From NCBI RefSeq assembly GCF_030817595.1, contig NZ_JAUSZN010000001.1, forward strand, positions 2,054,001 through 2,118,000: a DNA stretch of 64,000 nt. The letters are read 5' to 3'. This DNA is from Neobacillus niacini. Lineage in GTDB: Bacteria; Bacillota; Bacilli; Bacillales; Cytobacillaceae. Both the position numbers and the translations under genes were made by a program. The notes under the pieces are model-generated. The model made no database searches. It was not told where the DNA came from and worked only from the letters and a program-made list of their open reading frames with translations. Positions within the stretch are counted from its first letter, which is position 1. Every line of letters begins with the position of its first letter. Positions 35,110-44,602 of the stretch are shown here, piece by piece.

Positions 35110-35874
35110 TTAATAGTCAAGTATGCCTCGCGCATCTCGGACTGCCTCAGTTAGTTCAATGGTGGGTACATATTCCAGTCCAAAGAATCCTTCATAATTT
35201 GTACTCTTAATGGCCTCTATTACGGCTTTATAATTGATTTCACCCTTCGTAATCTCATGTCTGCCAGGATGACCGGCTCCATGTATATGACCAATTTTAT
35301 CGATATTCGCGGTGATAGTGTTGATTATGTTGCCTTCACTAATTTGCTGATGATAGATGTCATACAATACCTTAACGTGTGTGCTGCCAATTTCTTCAAC
35401 AATTTGGAACGCTTCTTCAGAGCTCCAGAGAAAATAATTCCCGTGGTATAAATCAACTTTCACGTTAAGCGGCTCAATAACTAATGTGATGCCAGCTTCT
35501 TCAAGCATAGGTGCACACCGTTTAAGACCTTCTACAATACTTTGATGCTGCAGGTCTCTTGGAACACCCGCAATCTCATCACCTACAGTGGCAATGATGA
35601 TTCCGCATCCTAATTCCTTAGCTACTTGAATCGTTTCCGAGCATTTTTTGACGTATTCGTCACGAAATACTGAATCTGTTAAACTGACTTTATCGGTCAT
35701 GATGGCGGCAATTTCCATTTGAAGCTCGTCTACTGTCTTTTTAATCGATCCTATATCTTTGTCCCGCCATTCCCAGAACTCAATAATATTGCATCCTGCT
35801 TCTTTTACTGCTTTAATACTTTCAACAGGGTCTTGGCGAAAAAAAACCCCATCAGTACAAACAGATAGTTTCAT
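35110..35874 (-). CDS. Hydroxypyruvate isomerase-like TIM-barrel protein
   Basis: A 254-aa TIM barrel, shorter than the others in the island. Metal ligands are visible as Glu in LVIEPLN, Asp in LYDIYHQQ, His in HIHGAGHPGRHE and Glu in FGLEYVP; the GAGHPGRHE motif is typical of hydroxypyruvate isomerase and related 2-keto-sugar epimerases. AGGAGG precedes ATG 35874. It lies in the long operon between the GPH symporters and the GMC oxidase. It may isomerise the keto-sugar formed by oxidation; a true glyoxylate-pathway role is less likely here. Confidence 0.85.
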   Translation of the reverse strand: MKLSVCTDGVFFRQDPVESIKAVKEAGCNIIEFWEWRDKDIGSIKKTVDELQMEIAAIMTDKVSLTDSVFRDEYVKKCSETIQVAKELGCGIIIATVGDEIAGVPRDLQHQSIVEGLKRCAPMLEEAGITLVIEPLNVKVDLYHGNYFLWSSEEAFQIVEEIGSTHVKVLYDIYHQQISEGNIINTITANIDKIGHIHGAGHPGRHEITKGEINYKAVIEAIKSTNYEGFFGLEYVPTIELTEAVRDARGILDY

Positions 35875-35918
35875 TATTAATCCTCCTGAAAATCGTAGTT
35901 TTATAAACTGAACTTTTT

Positions 35919-37295
35919 TTACTGTCTCATATTTAATTCGGAAACAATCTGAGGATGAATCTTGTCTAATTTATAAAATGAAACAGCCAGAATTTGTATT
36001 ATGCTACATAAGATTGGAACGAAATAATAGAGAAATTGAATTGAGGTGATAGCTGAAGCTGTTACATGCTTTGGATCGTACCCGCTTAACATCAATGCAT
36101 ATCCTATTAACGCACCACCAATTGCCATCCCTACTTTAGTCGCAAAGCTATTCCCGGCGTATAGTGTACCCTCTGCACGTATCCCGAATTTCCATTCATT
36201 ATAGTCAACTGAATCTGCCGTCATACCAATTGCAGAGCTGCCACAAATGCCACCGAAAGTGTATGCTATCAAATAAAAGATAGCAAAAATAACCGCGCTG
36301 CCTTGAAAATACGGCAGAATCGCTAGGCAAAGAATACTAACACTAAGTCCAATAATATTTCCATTACGATGGCCGAATCTTTTAATAATGGCAGGTGTCA
36401 TAACTGCTGCTAATATTAATCCTACATAAATCATTGGCAACAATATGGAAATCATCGCTGGATTTTTAAGTACTTGTAAACAAAAATAAATGGTAATCGC
36501 CACTACAGCTCCAATTCTAATAAACATAAATAATGTAAAGATCAGAGCCGAAACCCAAGGACCATTTCTAAAAGCGCTTTTGTATGTGTAACGTAAACTC
36601 CGCTTGCCTATGTCGGCAGATTTCGTTTCAATATAACGTTCTTTACAATTCTTCAAAATAATCATGAAGGCAATTGTTCCTAAAACAGAAAATAAAATAG
36701 CCGTCCAAAAGAAACCTAACTGTTGGTTTCCTCTACCGAAGAAACCAACAAGGGGCATTGTACCAGCTGTTACAAGAATTTGACCAATTGCCGTTCCACC
36801 AACTCGTATACTAGATAATTGTGTCTTTTCATTTGAATCCCTTGTCATTATCGTTATTAATGCACCATAAGGGATATTTACTACTGAATATAACAATCCA
36901 GCAATAATATACGTTATATATGCATAAATAATCTTAACCGTATCGGAACCATCTATTGTTGTAAAGGATAGTATATAAAATACGCACAATGGAATGATTC
37001 CAAATAATATATATGGCTTTGTCCGCCCCCATTTAGAATTAGTTCGATCAATAAATGCGCCTATGACAGGGTCAATAAAAGCATCTAATATTCTAGAAAC
37101 AAGCATGATTGTTCCAGTTACGGCAACGGGTAAAAAAGCAACATCCGTATAGAAATAAAGTAAGAAACTACCTATCGATCCCCACATTAAATTGGATGCA
37201 AAATCTCCAAAACCATAGCTGAATTTTTCTATTTTGCTAAGTTTTACATTATTTTTTCCTACAGATAATGTGTGAGAAACTGTTTGTATGTCCAT
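35919..37295 (-). CDS. GPH-family glycoside:cation symporter, tandem copy A
   Basis: A 458-aa membrane carrier with 12 helices of the glycoside-pentoside-hexuronide (MelB/XynP/YicJ) family. The signature region is visible: FSYGFGDFASNLMWG, FLLYFYTDV, DAFIDPVIGAFIDRTNSKWG and RTKPYILFG, then a C-terminal ADSVDYNEWKFGIR motif. It imports glycosides with H+ or Na+. It is a close paralogue of the next gene upstream (37490). Both end with the PQI element, and the pair arose by tandem duplication. A terminator-like hairpin lies between them, so the two may be expressed at different levels. Confidence 0.92.
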   Translation of the reverse strand: MDIQTVSHTLSVGKNNVKLSKIEKFSYGFGDFASNLMWGSIGSFLLYFYTDVAFLPVAVTGTIMLVSRILDAFIDPVIGAFIDRTNSKWGRTKPYILFGIIPLCVFYILSFTTIDGSDTVKIIYAYITYIIAGLLYSVVNIPYGALITIMTRDSNEKTQLSSIRVGGTAIGQILVTAGTMPLVGFFGRGNQQLGFFWTAILFSVLGTIAFMIILKNCKERYIETKSADIGKRSLRYTYKSAFRNGPWVSALIFTLFMFIRIGAVVAITIYFCLQVLKNPAMISILLPMIYVGLILAAVMTPAIIKRFGHRNGNIIGLSVSILCLAILPYFQGSAVIFAIFYLIAYTFGGICGSSAIGMTADSVDYNEWKFGIRAEGTLYAGNSFATKVGMAIGGALIGYALMLSGYDPKHVTASAITSIQFLYYFVPILCSIIQILAVSFYKLDKIHPQIVSELNMRQ

Positions 37296-37375
37296 ATCAT
37301 CACTCCTCTTAAAATCATGATGTAAGGCAGGATCTCAGTTGAAATATAATCAATAATTTTGAAGTTTAGGGTAAT

Positions 37376-37413
37376 AAAAGGGAGCGTGATATGAATCACT
37401 ATGCTACCCTTTT
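37376..37413 (-). terminator. Hairpin between the tandem GPH symporter genes
   Basis: AAAAGGGAGCGTGAT pairs with ATCACTATGCTACCCTTTT with small internal mismatches; TTTTATTA follows on the minus strand. It may cause partial termination within the operon. Confidence 0.65.
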
Positions 37414-37489
37414 ATTATGGATAAATCCTTTAAAATCCGGACAACTTACTGCATTAGTTTCTCGTTAAATTAGTTTATCATTACCATAA

Positions 37490-38863
37490 CTACCTGTGAT
37501 TCAAATCATAAATAATCTGCGGATGCATTTTGTCTAGTTTGTAAAATCCAATCGCAATAATTTGTAAAATACTACATAAAATTGGGATTAAATAATAGAG
37601 AAAATGGATGGAGCTGACAGCTGAAGCTGTTACATGTTTTGGATCGTATCCAGTGAAAGCTAAAATATATCCAATTAGGGCCCCGCCAACTGCCATACCT
37701 ACTTTAATTCCAAAACTATTTCCTGCATATAGCGTACCTTCTGATCGTATTCCAAATTTCCATTCATTATAGTCAACAGAATCTGCCGTCATACCAATTG
37801 CAGAGGGCCCGGTGATACCCCCAAATGCATTTGCGATAAAATAGATGGTGACAAAAATAACTGGACTACCTTCAAAGAACGGCATTATGGCAAGGCAAAG
37901 AATATAGATGCTAAGTGCAATAATATTTCCTTTGCGATAGCCAAACTTTTTAATAAAAGCGGGTGTCATAGCGGCTGCAAAAATCATTCCAATATAGAGC
38001 ATTGGTAAGAGGATGGAAATCATTGCTGGATTTTTAAGTACCTGCAAACAAAAATAGATGGTAATCGCAACAGTAGCTCCAATTTTAATAAACATAAATA
38101 ATGTAAAAATCAACGTTGAAACCCAAGGCCCATTTCTAAAAGCACTTTTGTATGTGTAAATTAAACTGTGCTTTTCCTTGGTTACAGAGTTCTTTTCAAT
38201 ATAGCGTTCTTTACAATACTTCAAAATAAACAGAAAGGAAATAATCCCTATTACAGAAAATAAAATAGTTGTCCATAAAAAACCCTGCTGCTGATTTCCT
38301 TTACCTAATGCATTTACGAGCGGCATTGTCCCTGCAGTCACCAGGATATTCCCTATTGCCATTCCACCCATTCGAATACTGGCAAGTTGGGTTTTCTCAT
38401 GTGGGTCCCTAGTCATCATGGGCATTAATGCACCATAACCAATGTTTACAACCGAGAATAACAATCCAACAATAATAAACGTTATATAAGCGTAAATAAT
38501 CTTAGTTGTATCCGATCCATTTATTGTAGTAAAAGATAGGATATAGAATACACATAATGGAAGTATTCCAAATAATATATATGGCTTTGTGCGCCCCCAC
38601 TTAGAGTTAGTCCGATCAATAAAACTACCTACTAAAGGGTCAAAAAAAGCATCTAAAATTCTAGAAACAAGCATGATTGTCCCCGTTGCAGCCACTGGTA
38701 TTAATGCAACGTCTGTATAGAAATAAAGTAAGAAACTTCCAAGGACTCCCCACATTAAATTGGACGCAAAATCTCCAATCCCATAGCTATATTTTTCCTT
38801 TAAGCTAAGTTTCCCATTAACCTCTGATACCCGAATTGGATTAGAAGTTGTTTGCAAGTCCAT
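37490..38863 (-). CDS. GPH-family glycoside:cation symporter, tandem copy B
   Basis: A 457-aa, 12-helix symporter, highly similar over its whole length to the copy at 35919 (same DAFFDPLVGSFIDRTNSKWG and DSVDYNEWKFGIR motifs). Differences cluster in the loop after helix 6 and in the C-terminal tail. Two retained copies in one operon suggest different substrate ranges or a dosage benefit. The start at 38863 follows GAGGGG. It lies 50 nt downstream of a Gfo/Idh dehydrogenase gene in the long operon. Confidence 0.92.
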   Translation of the reverse strand: MDLQTTSNPIRVSEVNGKLSLKEKYSYGIGDFASNLMWGVLGSFLLYFYTDVALIPVAATGTIMLVSRILDAFFDPLVGSFIDRTNSKWGRTKPYILFGILPLCVFYILSFTTINGSDTTKIIYAYITFIIVGLLFSVVNIGYGALMPMMTRDPHEKTQLASIRMGGMAIGNILVTAGTMPLVNALGKGNQQQGFLWTTILFSVIGIISFLFILKYCKERYIEKNSVTKEKHSLIYTYKSAFRNGPWVSTLIFTLFMFIKIGATVAITIYFCLQVLKNPAMISILLPMLYIGMIFAAAMTPAFIKKFGYRKGNIIALSIYILCLAIMPFFEGSPVIFVTIYFIANAFGGITGPSAIGMTADSVDYNEWKFGIRSEGTLYAGNSFGIKVGMAVGGALIGYILAFTGYDPKHVTASAVSSIHFLYYLIPILCSILQIIAIGFYKLDKMHPQIIYDLNHR

Positions 38864-38913
38864 ATAATCGCCCCTCGTAAAGAATTTTTATGTTAAGAAT
38901 CTAACTTTTTCTT

Positions 38914-40113
38914 TTACAATGCAGAATGTACAGACTGTTGAAAATTCTCACTTAGAGAAACCCATTTTTTCATTCGAGACGACTGCTCAACCGCCTCTAA
39001 TATTGCCTGATTTCTCAATCCATCTACAAAATTAGGTGCAGGGCTGAAGCCTTTATCGATGCCATTTAATAGTTCGACCATCAAATTGATAAAAGTATGT
39101 TCGTAACCAATAATATGAGCTGCCGGCCAATAGGCTCCTGCATAAGGGTGCAATTCTTCCGTACAGTTAATTGTTCGAAATCCTTGCAGCCCTGGTTCAT
39201 CATCATGGAAATACACTTGAAGATTATTCATATTTTCCCCGTCCCACTTGATGGACCCTTTCTCACCATTAATCTCAAACCTATTACCATTTCGGTTACC
39301 CCCAGCAAATCGTGTCGCTTCAAACGTACCGATGGCACCGTTTTCAAAACGGGCAAGGAAGACACTTGCGTCATCGACCTCAACATCACCTACTTTGTCA
39401 CTCGACGCTGTACCGCTTAAACCAGAGCTGTTTTCCACAATCGGGCGCTGTTTAATAAATGTTTCCATTACTCCACAAACTTCCTGAAATTCGCCTACTA
39501 AAAATCTAGCTAAGTCAACACTATGGGCAGCTAAATCTCCGTGAGCTCCTGAACCGCAGATTTCCTTATTCAACCGCCATACGAGCGGAAATTGCGGATC
39601 CATAATCCAATCTTGTAAATAAGTTGCACGAATATGGTAAATCTTCCCTAGTCTCCCATTCTCAATCAACTTTTTTGCAAATTGAATCGCTGGTGCAAAG
39701 CGGTAATTATAGTTGACCATATGGATGACCGCGTTTTTTTCGACAGCTTCCAGCATTCGCTTAGATTGCTCAAGCGTCATTGCCAGTGGTTTTTCACAAT
39801 AAACGTGTTTTCCGGCTTCTGCTGCAGCTATGGCAATTTCCGCGTGATTATGATTCGGGGTTACGATATCAATTAAATCGATATCGTCTCTCGCAATTAA
39901 TTTTCTCCAATCCGTTTCATAGCTTCGCCATCCCATCTTGGCTGCTGCTTCTTTCACGCCTACCTCATCCCGGCCGCACAAAGCTTGGAGAACAGGTTCT
40001 ACCTTGTTATCAAAATAAAACGATACGTCCCGGTAGGCATGGGTGTGGGCTTTCCCCATAAACTTATAGCCGACCATTCCAATTCTAACCTGTTTTTTGT
40101 TTACGCCCACCAT
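38914..40113 (-). CDS. Gfo/Idh/MocA dehydrogenase (LgdA/DgpA-like sugar 3-dehydrogenase)
   Basis: A 399-aa dehydrogenase. The Rossmann start is RIGMVGYKFMGKAHTHAYRD, a form typical of levoglucosan and glycoside 3-dehydrogenases; VYCEKPLAM holds the family lysine, and GSGAHGDLAAHSVDLARFL the catalytic Asp-His pair. The start at 40113 overlaps the preceding TIM-barrel gene by 13 nt, so translation is coupled and the two probably act in sequence: NAD-dependent oxidation at C3 followed by elimination or isomerisation. It is the best candidate in the window for a DgpA-like step feeding the deglycosidase complexes. Confidence 0.88.
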   Translation of the reverse strand: MVGVNKKQVRIGMVGYKFMGKAHTHAYRDVSFYFDNKVEPVLQALCGRDEVGVKEAAAKMGWRSYETDWRKLIARDDIDLIDIVTPNHNHAEIAIAAAEAGKHVYCEKPLAMTLEQSKRMLEAVEKNAVIHMVNYNYRFAPAIQFAKKLIENGRLGKIYHIRATYLQDWIMDPQFPLVWRLNKEICGSGAHGDLAAHSVDLARFLVGEFQEVCGVMETFIKQRPIVENSSGLSGTASSDKVGDVEVDDASVFLARFENGAIGTFEATRFAGGNRNGNRFEINGEKGSIKWDGENMNNLQVYFHDDEPGLQGFRTINCTEELHPYAGAYWPAAHIIGYEHTFINLMVELLNGIDKGFSPAPNFVDGLRNQAILEAVEQSSRMKKWVSLSENFQQSVHSAL

Positions 40114-41069
40114 AATTCGGCAGCCCCTTCTTTTATGATTTTAGTTTGTAAAAAAGAAACCGCTTTCGTAAATCCTTCTTCTACACTCATTAAGGCATCT
40201 TCATGCTCGATACTAATGGCCCCTTTATAACCAATGGTTTGAAGTGTGCTAATAATTTCTTTCCAGGTATCTTCCCCGTGACCATAACCAACCGTTCGAA
40301 ATATCCAGGAACGATTGGTGATATCGCTATAGCTCTTTGTATCAAGCACTCCATTTAAATGACTGTTTTGTCCATCGATCCTTGTATCCTTCGCATGGAA
40401 ATGATACAAGGCATTCTCTTTCCCTAATGCTTTAATACAAGCCACTGGGTCCATACCTTGCCAGAAATAATGGCTTGGATCAAAGTTAGCGCCAATTTGT
40501 TCACCACATTCTGATCTTAATCGTAAGAGCGCTTCAGAATTATATACTACGAATCCGGGATGCGGTTCAATCGCTACTCGAACACCATATTGTTGTAAAA
40601 ACTCATTTTGCTCTTTCCAATATGGAATTACTTTTTCATTCCATTGCCAATTCAAGACATCTGAAAAATCATTCGGCCATGGGCATGTAATCCAGACAGG
40701 ATTCAAGGAATAATCAGACTCACCTGGGCACCCCGAAAAAGTGATAACGTTTTCAATTTCAAGTATTGAGGCAAGCCGGACAGTATCTTGAAATGCCTTG
40801 TGATGTTGAGCCGCAATGGTTTTGTTTGGGTGAAGCGGATTTCCATGGCAGCTTAATGCACTAATTTTAATCCCTCGATATGAAAAGGCTTTCTTAAATC
40901 TCAATAATTTCTCTTCATCAGCCAAAAGTTCAGCAGGATTGCAATGTGCATCACCAACATATCCTCCAGTCCCAATTTCTACAGTATCAAGTCCATGTCC
41001 CTTAATAAAATCCAATGCTTCTTCTAACGGCTTATTGGAAAATAAGACGGCAAACACACCCAGTTTCAT
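40101..41069 (-). CDS. Sugar phosphate isomerase/epimerase-family TIM-barrel protein
   Basis: A 322-aa xylose-isomerase-like barrel. Metal site: Glu in VAIEPHPGF, Asp in NFDPSHYFWQG, His in HFHAKD, Glu in SIEHED. The long loops (CPGESDYSLNPVWITCPWP) and the C-terminal GYGHGEDTWKE are shared with proteins that sit beside LgdA-like dehydrogenases and act on 3-keto sugars. Its 3' end overlaps the Gfo/Idh gene at 38914. It likely catalyses beta-elimination, hydration or epimerisation of the oxidised glycoside. The exact reaction cannot be told from sequence. Confidence 0.85.
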   Translation of the reverse strand: MKLGVFAVLFSNKPLEEALDFIKGHGLDTVEIGTGGYVGDAHCNPAELLADEEKLLRFKKAFSYRGIKISALSCHGNPLHPNKTIAAQHHKAFQDTVRLASILEIENVITFSGCPGESDYSLNPVWITCPWPNDFSDVLNWQWNEKVIPYWKEQNEFLQQYGVRVAIEPHPGFVVYNSEALLRLRSECGEQIGANFDPSHYFWQGMDPVACIKALGKENALYHFHAKDTRIDGQNSHLNGVLDTKSYSDITNRSWIFRTVGYGHGEDTWKEIISTLQTIGYKGAISIEHEDALMSVEEGFTKAVSFLQTKIIKEGAAELWWA

Positions 41070-41138
41070 AATAACCCCTCTTCCTGTTAAAGATTAAAAA
41101 TCTACCAAGCTCTTATTTCAATGTAACAATCCCTCTTT

Positions 41139-42320
41139 TTAATCAAGTTCTCCAAAACGCAAACCAGTTGGAACGGCTGACGGTTTGCTGCAAGTACTAG
41201 TCATAACATAGGGGGTTCCCTCTTCTGCAGCACGTTCAAATCCCATTAGGGCTTCTAAAACATGGTAGGTCAGATCTCCATTTGTTCGGTGAGGTCTTCC
41301 TTCCGCCAATGCATAGGCCATATCCAATACACCCAAGCCACGAGAATTATAACCAATATTATGATAGGCAAGTGGAATCTCTCTTACGAATTCCTCCATT
41401 TTGGACCTGGAGTTTATCGTGATAAGTGCCTCGACCATGTCCGCACCTTCAATACTGTCTACCATATTGTCACCTCTGATTAATTTCACTGGTCCGCCGA
41501 ACATGTTTGGATCTGGAACCATAAGAGTGCCCTCTGTCCCATATATTTCTAACTTCGGCAAGGTAGAAAACCATACATCAAAGCTCATGTTAACAGTAGC
41601 AATAACCCCACTTTCAAATTCAATTAGGCCAGAATAATGGGTAAGTACATCCACACTAATTGATTTTTTAGATCTGATATTGGAGTTTAGAACCGTTCTC
41701 TCATCATGTGTCTTTTTTGCAATACAAGTAATTTTGTGAATGGGTCCTATTAACGCGACCATGGCTGTAATATAGTATGGTCCCATGTCCAGCATAGGTC
41801 CTCCGCCTTCTTTGTAATAGAAATCGGGAGCAGGATGCCAAAGTTCGTGTCCATGACACATGAAGTTAGCCGTTACAGCTATTGGATTTCCAATCCAGCC
41901 ATTATCTAGAACCTTTTTGGAGGTTTGAATGCCAGCACCTAAGAATGAATCAGGAGAGCATCCCAACATCAAGCCCTTATTCTTAGCAAAATCGATTGAT
42001 TTACGTGCGTCCTCCAGATTTAAAGCAAGAGGCTTTTCGCAATAAACATGTTTACCTGCTTCTAATGCAGCCATGTTAATCTCATAGTGAGCAACAGGGA
42101 TGGTAAGATTCAGCACGATTTCCACCTCAGGGTCGGCAAGTAACTCTTCCACGCTGCATGCCTTAGGAACCCCATACTTTGCTGCCAGCTCTTCCGCTTT
42201 GCTCAAGAACATGTCGGCGCAGGCTACCACCTCAATCAATTTATATCTCTGAGTTAGGTTGTCCATATAAGTATGACTGATGGTACCGCATCCAATTAAA
42301 CCTACTTTTACCCTCTTCAA
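41139..42320 (-). CDS. Gfo/Idh/MocA-family dehydrogenase
   Basis: A 393-aa protein beginning at TTG 42320, with AGGAGGAG upstream. Rossmann motif VKVGLIGCGTISHTYMD; lysine motif HVYCEKPLAL; C-terminal YKEGGGPMLDMGPYYITAM with the catalytic Asp. The long C-terminal domain and motifs such as LGCSPDSFLGAGIQTS place it in a different subgroup from the two dehydrogenases nearer the operon end. It lies between TIM-barrel genes in the long operon. It probably acts on another oxidation step or in the reductive return to a free sugar. Confidence 0.88.
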   Translation of the reverse strand: MKRVKVGLIGCGTISHTYMDNLTQRYKLIEVVACADMFLSKAEELAAKYGVPKACSVEELLADPEVEIVLNLTIPVAHYEINMAALEAGKHVYCEKPLALNLEDARKSIDFAKNKGLMLGCSPDSFLGAGIQTSKKVLDNGWIGNPIAVTANFMCHGHELWHPAPDFYYKEGGGPMLDMGPYYITAMVALIGPIHKITCIAKKTHDERTVLNSNIRSKKSISVDVLTHYSGLIEFESGVIATVNMSFDVWFSTLPKLEIYGTEGTLMVPDPNMFGGPVKLIRGDNMVDSIEGADMVEALITINSRSKMEEFVREIPLAYHNIGYNSRGLGVLDMAYALAEGRPHRTNGDLTYHVLEALMGFERAAEEGTPYVMTSTCSKPSAVPTGLRFGELD

Positions 42321-42367
42321 TTTTTTCTCCTCCTAAAAACACCAAAATGAAAAGTCTATACTGAAAG

Positions 42368-43300
42368 TTATTTATATATAGGTGAGAGTTCGTGATCGAT
42401 ATACCACTTAGAAAGTAACATCGCAGCTAACGGGTCAGGCGTCCCATCCGTTTCAATTGTCATCCAACCTTTGTGATTGTATTTCTTAAGTAATTTCCAC
42501 AAGCCTTTGAAGTCGACCTTGCCACTTCCAAGTTCCCAGAACCACTGAGTGCCCTCATCTGCGAACTCTGCTCCTGGTGCAAATCTTTCGCTATCCGGTG
42601 CATTTGGGTGGGTTGTATCCTTCAAATGGAAATACTTGATTCTATCATGATACTTATCATAGAACTGAACTACATCTACCCCCATGATGGAAAGCTGTGC
42701 TGTATCCAAGCAATAAGATACATAATTTGGATCTGTCATCTCTAAGTACTCCTCGTGATCATACAGGTTCACTGCGCACCAGAACTCATTATGAATACAA
42801 GCCGTTATTCCTTTATCAGCCGCTCTTTTTCCGATTTCATTCATACATTCTGCAGCATTACGGAGTTGCTCTTTCGATAATGGACCCGTTCCGTAATATT
42901 GCCCTGCAGGCATGATAATCATATTTTCACCGCCTAATTCAGACAAGGCATCAATCCACATTTGATTAAATCCTACAGCACTATGTAGATTTTCTTTGTT
43001 TTCGGAACCTGGAGCGAGTGAAAACATACCTGTAATCTGTTCAATCCCTCTCTCCTTTGCAAAATCTGCAAAGTTTTTAAGCGAGCCAAAAAACTGCTTA
43101 ATGTATGGAATATGATAAAACATCACTTCGATACCCTTAATACCCGCGCCAACGTGATATTTGAAAATTTTATCCCAATCTAAATAATAAGCTGCATTGC
43201 CATAATCATCTTCAGACCATTCATTAATGTTATTAATTTTTGGAAAATCTACAATCATTCCCCACATGTTTGTCATATATGAATATTTTAAATTCTCCAT
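42368..43300 (-). CDS. TIM-barrel sugar isomerase/epimerase-like protein, metal site intact
   Basis: A 310-aa barrel. Putative metal ligands are Glu in HNEFW (about 169-173), Asp in YCLDTAQL, His225 in KYFHLKD and Glu in TIETDG. GGAGGTAAG precedes ATG 43300. The gene 15 nt upstream (43316) encodes a related barrel of similar length and the same C-terminal signature (KWYID/RWYVD), but with the third ligand changed. The two may form a heteromer, as in other two-subunit TIM-barrel enzymes, or reflect duplication with divergence. A role in keto-glycoside cleavage is inferred from the operon. Confidence 0.83.
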   Translation of the reverse strand: MENLKYSYMTNMWGMIVDFPKINNINEWSEDDYGNAAYYLDWDKIFKYHVGAGIKGIEVMFYHIPYIKQFFGSLKNFADFAKERGIEQITGMFSLAPGSENKENLHSAVGFNQMWIDALSELGGENMIIMPAGQYYGTGPLSKEQLRNAAECMNEIGKRAADKGITACIHNEFWCAVNLYDHEEYLEMTDPNYVSYCLDTAQLSIMGVDVVQFYDKYHDRIKYFHLKDTTHPNAPDSERFAPGAEFADEGTQWFWELGSGKVDFKGLWKLLKKYNHKGWMTIETDGTPDPLAAMLLSKWYIDHELSPIYK

Positions 43301-43315
43301 TCATCTTACCTCCAT

Positions 43316-44305
43316 TTACGATTTTAATAGGACATTATCAACATACCAACGCATTTTTAATAAAGCTTTGTATGGATTAAGCGCTTTCTTTGATTCGCAA
43401 ATTAACCATCCATCATATCCCGAATCCTTTAATTCTTTATACACTCCTACTTTATCTACAAGCCCATCTCCAAGATCAGCAAAGACCCGTTGAGCTCCCA
43501 CAATTGGTATTTCTGGATTGGTTTTTTCATAATTGTTTTCAATATCCTCAAACTTGGTGTCGCTAAAACGAACAAAGTTTAGCCTGTTTTTATATTTTTT
43601 TACCATTTCCACTGGATCGGACTTCGCAATGAAAAGATGAGCCAAATCAGGGCTGTATTGAATATTTTCAGAATCCAGCATATCTAGCAATACATTCAGT
43701 TCGTTACCGCGAACAAGGCTCCAATATTCATTTTTTATAGAGGCTTGGACCCCATTCTTTGCCGCCAATTCCCCAATTCTGTTAAGAACCTGGGCTGTTT
43801 GGGAGAGATAGTCCTGCCTCCATTCTTCAATCCTTGGGCCCTTTAGTTGATAAAGTAATCCAAGTTCTGGCGTCGGTGAAATGACCAATCCATTTCCGCC
43901 AAGCTCCGCAACGAATTCAATTGCTTCTTCGGCAGATGCTTCCAATTTCTCAAAAATCTTGGATGGATCATCACCGGTTGTAAGTAACTCTATTAATGCG
44001 TCATTTGCGTTGACATGAACACTTGTAACCTTTTCGATACCGAAGCTATTAAGCATATCGTTAAATGAAGCAACTGAGCCATACTTGGTGTTTACAGTAT
44101 ACTTACTAATAGGCATTCCACTTCTAGCCATGTTAAAAGCAATTCCGTCAGTAGAATAAGGATTATATGGAAGCTCAATTCCTTTGAATCCTGCCGCCGC
44201 CACAAACTTAAACATTTCTACCCAATACGACTTTGACAGCTTATGTTTAAATCCAGGTTCACTGATCCGCATATTAATCATTTCTAAACTGCAACCAAAT
44301 TTCAT
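43316..44305 (-). CDS. TIM-barrel isomerase/epimerase-like protein with altered metal site
   Basis: A 329-aa barrel, first gene of the long operon; ATG 44305 after AAGGAG. It is related to the next gene (42368) but lacks parts of the metal site: the family His is Arg246 (NFVRFSD instead of YFHLKD), and the Asn-Glu motif is preceded by Lys instead of His (IKNEYW against IHNEFW). The Glu in NEYW, Asp in SPDLAH and Glu in ICESKK remain. It could be a pseudoenzyme partner, a binding subunit or an enzyme with different chemistry. Fold assignment is good; activity unknown. Confidence 0.8.
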   Translation of the reverse strand: MKFGCSLEMINMRISEPGFKHKLSKSYWVEMFKFVAAAGFKGIELPYNPYSTDGIAFNMARSGMPISKYTVNTKYGSVASFNDMLNSFGIEKVTSVHVNANDALIELLTTGDDPSKIFEKLEASAEEAIEFVAELGGNGLVISPTPELGLLYQLKGPRIEEWRQDYLSQTAQVLNRIGELAAKNGVQASIKNEYWSLVRGNELNVLLDMLDSENIQYSPDLAHLFIAKSDPVEMVKKYKNRLNFVRFSDTKFEDIENNYEKTNPEIPIVGAQRVFADLGDGLVDKVGVYKELKDSGYDGWLICESKKALNPYKALLKMRWYVDNVLLKS

Positions 44306-44546
44306 TGTTAAAAGCTCCTTCCGTAAGTTTTAATTACTACTACAGCTAAGCTGTATATATATCATATCGAAAGTGCCAAATAGAAAACTTCCGAATTTTT
44401 TGACAATTAAAATGAATCTTTATACTATTTTTTATTCAGAACGAGAATGTAATCTTGGGATATTTGAAAATATTAAAATTCATTTACTATTATTTAATCT
44501 CCTATGTTAATTCACTGTTGATATAAAGTCTTTATCAACAAAAATA
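44306..44546 (-). other. Promoter region of the 11-gene glycoside operon
   Basis: About 240 nt of AT-rich DNA upstream of the first operon gene. It does not carry the dyad/block/cre module seen before four other island genes and I found no convincing cre box. The promoter must lie here, but I cannot place it with confidence. Confidence 0.4.
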
Positions 44547-44584
44547 AAGTAGACCACAAGTTCAGAAGAAATTATGGCCTACTT
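44547..44584 (-). terminator. Terminator after the GPH symporter at 44603
   Basis: AAGTAGACCA and TGGCCTACTT pair with one mismatch, followed on the minus strand by TTATTTTTG. It lies 18 nt beyond the stop codon. Confidence 0.7.
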
Positions 44585-44602
44585 ACTTAATTTGTTATTA
44601 AA

